A stretch of DNA of 7,980 bases from Acidobacterium sp. (GTDB lineage: Bacteria; Acidobacteriota; Terriglobia; Terriglobales; Acidobacteriaceae): positions 1 to 7,980 of the forward strand of contig PMAM01000006.1 of assembly GCA_003152595.1 (NCBI GenBank), given 5' to 3'. The notes beneath the pieces were generated by a model that made no database searches, was not told the origin of the DNA, and saw only the letters and a list, made by a program, of their open reading frames with translations. Position numbers and translations under genes: made by a program. Every line of letters starts with the position of its first letter. Position 1 is the stretch's first letter. Below, piece by piece: positions 1 through 4,904 of this stretch.

Positions 1-85
1 GTCTCATGCTCCCTGGTACAAAATTTGCCGGGCACTCCAGCATCATCTTGCCGAACACAATCTGTTCAACGGGATTGAATTTCAC
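1..85 (-). CDS. Unknown protein, N-terminal part only (runs off the window)
   Basis: Only the first 28 codons are in the window, reading leftward from a GTG at 85; the frame stays open to base 1. The peptide begins MKFNPVEQIVFGKMMLE and looks like ordinary coding sequence. The start lies inside the end of the gene at 66-392, giving a 20-bp overlap in another frame, which suggests one operon with coupled translation. A purine-rich GGACGGA stands directly before the GTG. An internal ATG pair at codons 14-15 is an alternative start. I do not recognise the family, and no domain can be judged from so short a piece. Confidence 0.5.
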   Translation of the reverse strand, partial: MKFNPVEQIVFGKMMLECPANFVPGSMR

Positions 86-392
86 TCCGTCCGGAATCTT
101 CAGGTCCCTGAGGTGTTCCTTCATACCGGTCAAGCTGTTCTGGGATAGGCTCCGACCAGTCGCTATCGACGAAAAGTCTCGACGGGTCTTTGAGAGCTTG
201 AACAGCTTTTTCAATACTGGGAAAGCCATCGATGAATGCGACTGCCTCATCTATGGGTGAAAACTTACGACCAAACATCCGCGAGTAGTGCGCCAAGGAG
301 TCTTCCAGAGCGGATACGCGCAATGCTGCCCGGTAGTCATCGTCTTTCAGATAATCGGGAGCAATCTGCGCCGTCCGGATCGGCAAGGACAA
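66..392 (-). CDS. Hypothetical protein, about 108 aa
   Basis: This is a leftward gene of unknown function. The body, from the residues APDYLKDDDYRAALRV to EPIPEQLDRYEG, has the amino-acid mix of a real soluble acidic protein, largely helical (SALEDSLAHYSRMFG, SIEKAVQALKDPS). There is no signal peptide, membrane segment or known motif. The start is uncertain. The frame opens after a TAG near 455, and the usable start is a TTG at 392 without a good ribosome site. The first in-frame ATG lies well inside (MFGRKF). An ATG near 413 in the neighbouring frame begins MYRIESVVLADPDG but stops after 24 codons, so a frameshift near the N-terminus is possible. Its 3' end overlaps the next leftward gene by 20 bp. 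It is divergent from the HEPN-like gene at 516. Confidence 0.55.
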   Translation of the reverse strand: MSLPIRTAQIAPDYLKDDDYRAALRVSALEDSLAHYSRMFGRKFSPIDEAVAFIDGFPSIEKAVQALKDPSRLFVDSDWSEPIPEQLDRYEGTPQGPEDSGRSEIQSR

Positions 393-515
393 CAGATTCG
401 ATCCGATACATCTGGCCGCCTGGCTGGAGGAACGGCAGATCGGTGCTCTGGACTAATCGCAGGGGGACTGCTGGCTGGCCGATGAGATAATCCGGTCTGT
501 AGAGGGCAGACTGCG

Positions 516-1601
516 ATGCCGGAGTTCGGCGAACAAATCCCGATTGGCGGCGGAAGGCTTGAGTTTATCCGTGACCCGCAACGTGGCATCTCAACCCGAA
601 TTTCGGGAACGGGTGAAACTTTCCGTGCGATTTACCAACTCGCGGTCAGGCAGGATGGCGAGATTCTGGGAGCAGTCCCAGTCGGAGGTCTTCGAACTGC
701 TCCGCCGCCGCCCCCGCCGTTAACTGTCTTTATCCAGTCGGACCTCCAAGGGATGTGGGGCCGTCGTTGTCCCTCCTGTGGATCATACTTTCGGACCGAC
801 CACATCCTCGGCCCCACCTACTGCCCGTATTGCAGCGTCGTGAACGACGACATGACCTTCGTCACCGACGCACAGAAGCGATACGCCAAAGCCTTCGTAG
901 ATGCCGCGCTCACTGCCTTTCATGGCACGGAGAACGTTTCAATCGACCTGACGAATGTAACTGATGCCACGCTGGAATGGCAGTACTCCGAGGAGCAGCA
1001 GCAGTTCCACTTCAAATGCGTGGACCAAAGCTGTTATGCCGAAACGGACATCCTGGGAGAATATGGTTGGTGCCCCCGTTGTGGCCGCAGCAATGCTCGC
1101 CGAGTCATCGAGACTCGACTGAAGGCCAACGAGGAAAAGTTAGAACGAACAGATCGCGAAGTCACCGATAGGCACCTTCGTGGTGCAGAATGGGAGCTGA
1201 TCAACAATGTCGCTTTCTCAACATTCGAGCCGCTGGGGAATCATCTGCGAACCAGACTGATGCTGTTTCCAGCGACCGCAAAGCGGCGAAACGACCTCGC
1301 GAACCTGAGCTTCCAGCGCATCGTGTCATCGGTAGATGCGTTGGAACGGTGGTTCGATATCGACGTTTTGGGGGATATGGAGGAGTCAGAGCGTCGCTTC
1401 GTCAACCTGATGATGCAGAGACGTCACATCGTGACCCATAACGCTGGCAGGGTCGATCAAGACTATCTCGACCGCAGCGGTGACTCTTCTTGTCGTCTCA
1501 ACCAGCGCATCAGGATTCGGAGCGCCGAGGCGAAACGACTGCTGCCGCTCGTTCGAAAGATGTGCGCCAACTTGCTGAGCGGATTCGAAGCAATCACGTA
1601 G
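516..1601 (+). CDS. Double zinc-ribbon protein with C-terminal HEPN-like domain
   Basis: The 361-aa protein is modular. Residues 1-60 form a beta-rich N-terminal region, followed by a run of six prolines (63-68) as a linker. A first zinc ribbon follows (C85-x2-C88 and C103-x2-C106, the knuckles reading CPSCG and CPYC). A second ribbon uses C168, C173, C186 and C189 (CPRCG). A charged helical stretch (195-225) leads to a C-terminal helical domain (about 225-360). That domain carries R303-H304-I-V-T-H308, which fits the R-polar-X3-H signature of HEPN RNases and sits in the usual context RRHIVTHNAGRVDQDYL. Known HEPN proteins include RNA-cutting toxins and defence effectors; RNA cleavage here is inferred. 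The ATG at 516 is the first start after an in-frame TGA, with AGAGGG about 9-11 bases upstream. It stands alone on this strand. An inactive nucleic-acid-binding role is the alternative. Confidence 0.8.
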   Translation: MPEFGEQIPIGGGRLEFIRDPQRGISTRISGTGETFRAIYQLAVRQDGEILGAVPVGGLRTAPPPPPPLTVFIQSDLQGMWGRRCPSCGSYFRTDHILGPTYCPYCSVVNDDMTFVTDAQKRYAKAFVDAALTAFHGTENVSIDLTNVTDATLEWQYSEEQQQFHFKCVDQSCYAETDILGEYGWCPRCGRSNARRVIETRLKANEEKLERTDREVTDRHLRGAEWELINNVAFSTFEPLGNHLRTRLMLFPATAKRRNDLANLSFQRIVSSVDALERWFDIDVLGDMEESERRFVNLMMQRRHIVTHNAGRVDQDYLDRSGDSSCRLNQRIRIRSAEAKRLLPLVRKMCANLLSGFEAIT

Positions 1602-1644
1602 GGATGGCGCAGAGGGAACGGCTGTCCTCACACCTTCCCGGTTA

Positions 1645-1689
1645 CACTTTGGTTGCACTTTTCCATCAAGTCTTGCTGTAACCAAAGTG
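1645..1689. repeat. Perfect 10-bp inverted repeat with 25-nt spacer
   Basis: CACTTTGGTT (1645-1654) is exactly complementary in reverse to AACCAAAGTG (1680-1689). It lies 44 bp after the stop of the HEPN-like gene. The arms are AT-rich and no T-run follows, so it is a weak candidate for a terminator. A protein-binding site such as a recombinase arm or repressor site is equally possible. Confidence 0.45.
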
Positions 1690-1712
1690 AATCAAGGTGT
1701 ACGATTCGGAAT

Positions 1713-1726
1713 GTGGCGAGAGCCAC
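1713..1726 (+). other. Short hairpin with GAGA tetraloop
   Basis: GTGGC and GCCAC form a perfect 5-bp stem closed by GAGA, a GNRA-type tetraloop that is especially stable in RNA. It lies in the gene-free region upstream of the tRNA-Ser fragment. It could be chance or part of a small structured RNA; nothing else in the flanks identifies a known RNA family. Confidence 0.25.
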
Positions 1727-1796
1727 GAAACCCGCACCAGTAGCGGCTGAAACGCGATTTTCTGTTGATTCGAGAATGGTTGAGGGAAGGGCGTTT

Positions 1797-1819
1797 TTCG
1801 AATCCCTCTCTCTCCGCCA
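1797..1819 (+). repeat. tRNA-Ser 3'-end fragment, probable attachment site
   Basis: The bases read as the end of a bacterial tRNA-Ser: T-loop TTCGAAT (1797-1803), T-stem 3' strand CCCTC (1804-1808), acceptor 3' strand TCTCTCC (1809-1815), discriminator G (1816) and CCA (1817-1819). No tRNA lies in front: the bases before the T-loop (GGGCGTT) do not pair with CCCTC, and no GGAGAGA acceptor 5' strand occurs in the roughly 90 bases upstream. A tRNA 3' end without its body is what integrases that insert at tRNA genes leave at the distal end of an island or prophage. In this orientation the element would lie to the left and the older flank to the right. The identity is by recognition, not by alignment to the host tRNA. 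Confidence 0.65.
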
Positions 1820-1863
1820 TCCTGTCAAGGAAAATCAGCAAATACAGGCTAATCCCAACGATT

Positions 1864-1903
1864 CAGCGGTTTATCCGCTGCGGAGAAATTCTCTATTTTC
1901 TCC
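1864..1903. repeat. Two adjacent hairpins downstream of the tRNA fragment
   Basis: CAGCGG (1864-1869) pairs with CCGCTG (1875-1880) around a 5-nt loop. Directly after it, GGAGAAA (1882-1888) pairs with TTTCTCC (1897-1903) around an 8-nt loop. Neither is followed by a clean T-run. Possible roles are a remnant terminator for the former tRNA transcript or protein-binding sites at the integration junction. Confidence 0.35.
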
Positions 1904-1935
1904 ACAATGCCCTGTTTTGCCCCGTATCCACCCAA

Positions 1936-1959
1936 AAATCGAGCTAAATCGAGCTAAAT
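1936..1959. repeat. Tandem repeat of AAATCGAGCT, 2.4 copies
   Basis: The 10-bp unit AAATCGAGCT occurs twice head to tail and is followed by AAAT. It stands about 120 bp upstream of the start at 2077. It could be a pair of same-face binding sites, one helical turn apart, or a replication-slippage product. Confidence 0.5.
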
Positions 1960-2076
1960 TTCCGGGGCGGTCGCCTCGTCTTGGCGTCAGCACGTCGCGT
2001 TCGACGTGAGACGAAAATCCACGAAGCCATTGCGTTTCGTCCGCCGTGTTCTACAGTGGGAATCGGGAGACTCGCT

Positions 2077-2625
2077 ATGGCAATCACACTCGCGCTGTCC
2101 TCAGAAAAGGACCTTGAAGGAAGGCCAGCACTCTTCGTGATGCTCAGTACATTACCCAACAGAGAAAACCAGATTGGGCTCGGTGCACAAAGGCGGACAT
2201 TTCACTTTGCCGGGGACCTGATAGAAGCTTTAGTACCCGCAGGGCTCGAACCCGGCTTTCTCGGCGAACTCGCGAACGATTTGGAGCAAGGCAGGGGGCA
2301 CATGCTTGAAATCTCAAACGAACAGGCATGGAGTATCGGAATGCTTCCGCAACGCGATGGGTCTCAGTGGGTGCGAGTCACGATTGGCAAAATCACGAGT
2401 GGGGACGGTTCGCCTCGTTACTCCGTGAGCTACCAGGTTGACAACAAAACGGTGGACGGCACCGCCCTTGAGGATACCCTCGGCAAACTCGAACGCCACG
2501 TTCGACCGTTCGTAGCCCTAGATTGGGCGGCGATTGAAGGACAACTTGAGCAGCATGATGCATCCTGCTGTGTGCTGTTTCTTCCCGACGAGTCTGTGCG
2601 CTACATTTTTGAAGGTGAATTGTAA
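2077..2625 (+). CDS. Hypothetical protein, 182 aa
   Basis: This is a soluble protein of unknown function. The ATG at 2077 is chosen because GGGAG lies 8-12 bases before it and the protein begins cleanly MAITLALSSEKDLEG. The frame is open about 96 bases further upstream, but that extension is arginine-rich and reads like non-coding sequence. The composition alternates short beta-like stretches (WVRVTIGKITSG, RYSVSYQVDNKTV) with helices (LEDTLGKLERHVRPF). The C-terminus has two neighbouring cysteines (DASCCVLF). No catalytic motif, signal peptide or membrane segment is visible. It has its own 5' region and converges on the minus-strand gene ending at 2690, so it is probably a single transcription unit. 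Confidence 0.7.
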   Translation: MAITLALSSEKDLEGRPALFVMLSTLPNRENQIGLGAQRRTFHFAGDLIEALVPAGLEPGFLGELANDLEQGRGHMLEISNEQAWSIGMLPQRDGSQWVRVTIGKITSGDGSPRYSVSYQVDNKTVDGTALEDTLGKLERHVRPFVALDWAAIEGQLEQHDASCCVLFLPDESVRYIFEGEL

Positions 2626-2637
2626 GGCTAGTATGAA

Positions 2638-2658
2638 GGGAGTCGGGGTGGGTCGGGG
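2638..2658 (+). other. Canonical G-quadruplex motif in a convergent intergenic gap
   Basis: Four G-tracts (2638-2640, 2645-2648, 2650-2652, 2655-2658) are separated by loops of 4, 1 and 2 nt, meeting the G3+N1-7 rule on the plus strand. Two more G-tracts follow within 25 bp. The motif lies between the stop of the plus-strand gene (2625) and the stop of the minus-strand gene (2690), where no hairpin terminator is visible. A role in ending transcription is conceivable but unproven. Confidence 0.55.
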
Positions 2659-2689
2659 CAAGATTACGGATGGGTAGGAGCGGGGACTC

Positions 2690-2890
2690 TCAATCGGTCA
2701 GGAATTCCTTCCCTTCGAAAACGAAGCCCTCTCGTTCCCCGGCGACGACGAACTGTCGGGTGTCGTGCTGCGTTTTGAACGCCAACCGTGCGCCGATTTT
2801 CACCCGCCCCGGAGGAGAAGTACGAAGCGTTGACTTCTCACTAACGTACTGAATCACCAGTCCGTCCGGTTCAATGCGATAGTCGGCCAT
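2690..2890 (-). CDS. Small hypothetical protein, 66 aa
   Basis: A compact leftward gene. The ATG at 2890 is supported by a strong Shine-Dalgarno AGAGGTGA (2896-2903, minus strand) five bases before it. The protein starts MADYRIEPDGLVIQYVSEKS and is rich in predicted beta strands (GRVKIGARLAFKT, RQFVVAGEREGFVFEG), suggesting a small beta-barrel or sandwich fold. I do not recognise the family. The frame is open upstream to about 3175, but that part is Gly/Asp/His-rich, and the opposite strand there holds the better coding sequence (2930-3181). It is divergent from the small gene at 2930. Confidence 0.6.
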   Translation of the reverse strand: MADYRIEPDGLVIQYVSEKSTLRTSPPGRVKIGARLAFKTQHDTRQFVVAGEREGFVFEGKEFLTD

Positions 2891-2895
2891 CTGAT

Positions 2896-2903
2896 TCACC
2901 TCT
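2896..2903 (-). promoter_or_regulatory. Strong ribosome-binding site of the 66-aa gene
   Basis: On the minus strand AGAGGTGA stands five bases before the ATG at 2890. It decides the start of this gene against the much longer upstream-open frame. Confidence 0.6.
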
Positions 2904-2929
2904 GAACCAAGGATAGCGCCGGTTGGCTT

Positions 2930-3181
2930 GTGGATGACTTTCGCCTGATATTCTCCTATGCTTTCGAGATGGGCGAAATGAAAAGGGCGAACGCCAGAGA
3001 GGCTGAGGAACGCCAGCGCGACCGCTTCGCCTCCACGCAGGTCATAGCCGCCGCCATCATCGCAGCGGTCAGACTCGCCCGCGATGACATCAGCCGTCCC
3101 AGTCCTCGGCTCTTCGCCGCCGTGGCCGACAGTGTCAGTCTGGCGACCATGATTCTGAGGAAGGTGATGGGGCAATTATGA
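2930..3181 (+). CDS. Small helical protein coupled to the FRG-SET gene, up to 83 aa
   Basis: The reading frame shows a strong G/C preference at third codon positions and overlaps the next gene by ATGA (3178-3181), so translation is probably coupled to the FRG-SET protein. The product is charged at the N-terminus (ANAREAEERQRDRF) and then amphipathic or helical (VIAAAIIAAVRLARDD, DSVSLATMILRKVM). It could be a small partner, antitoxin-like or DNA-contacting protein, but no known motif is visible. The start is unsure: a GTG at 2930 has poor ribosome-site spacing, and ATGs at 2969 and 2978 would give 70 or 67 residues. The minus strand opposite is also open, but its peptide is poor. The function is unknown. 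Confidence 0.6.
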   Translation: MDDFRLIFSYAFEMGEMKRANAREAEERQRDRFASTQVIAAAIIAAVRLARDDISRPSPRLFAAVADSVSLATMILRKVMGQL

Positions 3182-4383
3182 AACGCTTGACCGTTGAAGA
3201 TGTCACCTCTTTCGTCCAGCAAGTGAAGGTACTAGGTGAGAAATGGCGCTCATCGAACGATGTTGTTGGACCTTGGTATCGCGGACAAAGCAACTCCGAG
3301 TGGTCCCTCGTTCCGAAGTTCTATCGCACGTGCGACCGAAGCCGAGGCACAGAAGATGAGATTCGCGAGGAATTCACGCAAAGGGGACCGGCCTTCTGCC
3401 AAAATCCCCCGAGCGGAGACTGGGACTGGTACTTTCTAATGCAGCATCACGGGGCTCCGACTCGGTTATTGGACTGGACGGATGGAGCCCTCATCGCGCT
3501 GTATTTCGCCGTTCGAGATTCGCAGGGACTAACCAACGGCGCAGTCTGGATGCTCGACCCTTTCTGGCTAAACCGCCACACGCTGCGGAAGGAAGTTGTG
3601 ATTTCCCCAAGTGCATCTGGAGCACTTTCCGATGACAAGAAGCTTCTCAAACGCTGGCTCCATCCTCGCTTTACACCACGAGCGCGAATTCCGCTGAATC
3701 CTGTCGCTCTATTTCCGGGGCATATCGTTCAGCGCATCAGCACGCAGCGTTCCTGTTTTACGGCTCATGGTGCAAATCCGATTGGCCTTGAAAAGACGGC
3801 TGTCTGGTCTCCAACGAAATTGGTCAAGTTCACCATTCCCGGTTACCGGGTTAAAGCGATTCGCAAAGAACTTGAAATCTGCGGCATCGACGAGGCGACA
3901 GTATTCCCCGACCTCGATGGTCTAGGAAGGGCTGTAGGAGTGCGATGGGGAGATGATGATTCGCCTCTTCCCCATGAGGGTGTATACACTCGGCTTCGCC
4001 CTTCGCGCCGTCATGGAATCGGCGTGTTTGCAATCCGGCGGATTCGGAAAGGGACAAGGCTGTTTGCCGGAGACATTGACGAACTGCAATGGGTGCCCAA
4101 AGACGACTTAGACCGTCTTCCCAAAGAAGTTCAACTGCTCTACGATGACTTTGCAGTGTTTGAAGACGGTCGATATGTTTGTCCAACATCGTTCAATCGG
4201 CTCACCCCGTCATGGTATTTGAATCAGTCTAAGACGCCCAATGTTGTGTGTGACGATAACCTGAACTTCTTCGCTGGCAGTGACATCGCGTCAGGAGATG
4301 AGCTGACAGTGGATTATTCAACATATAGTGCGCCAGTTCCAAAGTTCGAGCGCAGAGCAAAGGCAAAGAAGCCGGGGAAATAA
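3178..4383 (+). CDS. FRG domain-SET domain fusion protein
   Basis: Two domains are fused in 401 aa. The N-terminal FRG domain (about 33-255) is complete: WYRGQ (33-37), WSLVPKFYR (42-50), the hallmark MQHHGAPTRLLDWTDGALIALYFAV (88-112), then QRISTQRSCFTAHG (185-198) and the closing GIDEATVFPDLDGLGR. A SET domain (about 266-384) follows: RRHGIGVFA (278-285), WYLNQSKTPNV (346-356, matching the N-H/Q-S-x2-PN cofactor-site motif) and GDELTVDYSTY (373-383, matching ELTxDY). SET proteins transfer methyl from S-adenosylmethionine to protein lysines. FRG is found in many bacterial conflict-type proteins but its activity is poorly known. The ATG lies in an ATGA overlap with the preceding small gene. 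The tail is basic (RRAKAKKPGK). The catalytic role is inferred from motifs; the substrate is unknown, with the Lys-rich product downstream as an obvious candidate. Confidence 0.85.
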   Translation: MKRLTVEDVTSFVQQVKVLGEKWRSSNDVVGPWYRGQSNSEWSLVPKFYRTCDRSRGTEDEIREEFTQRGPAFCQNPPSGDWDWYFLMQHHGAPTRLLDWTDGALIALYFAVRDSQGLTNGAVWMLDPFWLNRHTLRKEVVISPSASGALSDDKKLLKRWLHPRFTPRARIPLNPVALFPGHIVQRISTQRSCFTAHGANPIGLEKTAVWSPTKLVKFTIPGYRVKAIRKELEICGIDEATVFPDLDGLGRAVGVRWGDDDSPLPHEGVYTRLRPSRRHGIGVFAIRRIRKGTRLFAGDIDELQWVPKDDLDRLPKEVQLLYDDFAVFEDGRYVCPTSFNRLTPSWYLNQSKTPNVVCDDNLNFFAGSDIASGDELTVDYSTYSAPVPKFERRAKAKKPGK

Positions 4384-4412
4384 TTCCCGGCTCATCGTAC
4401 CTAGTCCGGGAA
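4370..4412 (+). promoter_or_regulatory. Competing hairpin arms at the end of the FRG-SET gene
   Basis: AGCCGGG (4370-4376) can pair with CCCGGCT (4386-4392) across the TAA stop. Alternatively TTCCCGG (4384-4390) can pair with CCGGGAA (4406-4412). The two stems share the middle arm and exclude each other. No T-run follows, so an intrinsic terminator is not evident. An mRNA-stability or attenuation role between this gene and the lysine-rich gene is possible. Confidence 0.35.
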
Positions 4413-4479
4413 AGAAGCGGAAACTCACGACCGGGTGAGGGGCTACGCTTCAGAACGCTCCGAACCGAGAGGAGACGCC

Positions 4480-4863
4480 ATGGAACCCCAAACGAAACCA
4501 GTTCCTATTCAGGACACACAGCCGACACCTGAGCCGCCCGTCATCGCGAATGACGCTCCGCCTCCCCCTGCTACGCCCGTGAACGTCACCCCGTCAAGAG
4601 TGGAACGCCCCGCAGCGAGGTCGTCTTCGAAGGGTGGCAAGGGTGGTGGTAAGTCTTCCGGTGGCAAAGGGTCATCGGGTAAGAGGTTTGGGGTCGGCAG
4701 TAGCGGTCACACCGTTGCACACAAGCCAAAGAAGAAGAGGGCGAAGAAAACGATGTTTAAGAAGGTCGGCTACAACCCGTTTCTTGGAGGCCGTAAGTAC
4801 GGCTCCAGGAAGAAGACCACGAAGAGGGCTCCCTCCAAGCCCGGTCCTCGAAAAAGAATCTAA
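4480..4863 (+). CDS. Lys/Arg-rich histone-H1-like protein, 127 aa
   Basis: The start ATG has AGGAG six bases before it; the frame is open further upstream without another good site. Residues 1-40 are proline-rich and mildly acidic (TQPTPEPPVIANDAPPPPATP). From residue 38 onward there are 19 Lys and 10 Arg in 90 residues, and no acidic residue after Glu42. The middle is a Gly/Ser/Lys low-complexity stretch (SSSKGGKGGGKSSGGKGSSG, 48-67), followed by clusters KPKKKRAKK (82-90), RKKTTKR (110-116) and the end PGPRKRI. Such chains resemble bacterial histone-H1-like nucleoid proteins and are expected to bind DNA or RNA without a fixed fold. It lies 96 bp after the FRG-SET gene, making it a plausible methylation substrate. 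This is inference; a cell-surface or phage-type basic protein is an alternative. Confidence 0.7.
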   Translation: MEPQTKPVPIQDTQPTPEPPVIANDAPPPPATPVNVTPSRVERPAARSSSKGGKGGGKSSGGKGSSGKRFGVGSSGHTVAHKPKKKRAKKTMFKKVGYNPFLGGRKYGSRKKTTKRAPSKPGPRKRI

Positions 4864-4904
4864 TGCCGCCAAGAATGCGGAGCCGCCAAAAGAACGGAGA
4901 AACA

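Larger units (their letters stand above)
1602..2076. other. 475-bp gene-free region with att-like and repeat signals
   Basis: I find no convincing gene here. The open frames at 1653-2009 (+) and 1628-1828 (-) lack coding character. The minus frame contains WRRERDS, the familiar false peptide read antisense through the 3' end of tRNA-Ser. The stretch instead carries a 10-bp inverted repeat (1645-1654/1680-1689), a small GAGA-capped hairpin (1713-1726), the tRNA-Ser 3' copy (1797-1819), two hairpins (1864-1880, 1882-1903) and a 10-bp tandem repeat (1936-1959). The concentration of such signals fits a recombination junction. No integrase gene is visible within the window. Confidence 0.6.

Noticed and set aside
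1700..1819. A complete tRNA-Ser gene
   Set aside because: The T-stem 5' strand does not pair with CCCTC and no acceptor 5' strand or anticodon arm is present; only the 3' end is tRNA-like.
1628..1828. Minus-strand frame of 66 codons with WRRERDS
   Set aside because: This peptide is the well-known false product of reading a tRNA-Ser 3' end antisense.
1653..2009. Open frame of 118 codons on the plus strand after the HEPN-like gene
   Set aside because: No ribosome site, composition rich in Ser/Arg/Asn without structure, and it runs through the tRNA-Ser fragment and the repeats.
1981..2076. Earlier TTG start for the 182-aa protein
   Set aside because: The added 32 residues look non-coding, and GGGAG precedes the ATG at 2077.
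2891..3175. N-terminal extension of the minus-strand gene at 2690-2890 to 161 aa
   Set aside because: The extension is Gly/Asp/His-rich and lacks a ribosome site, while a strong site stands before the ATG at 2890 and the plus strand has better codon use.
4435..4479. GTG start 15 codons upstream for the Lys-rich protein
   Set aside because: No ribosome site there, while GAGAGGAG directly precedes the ATG at 4480.
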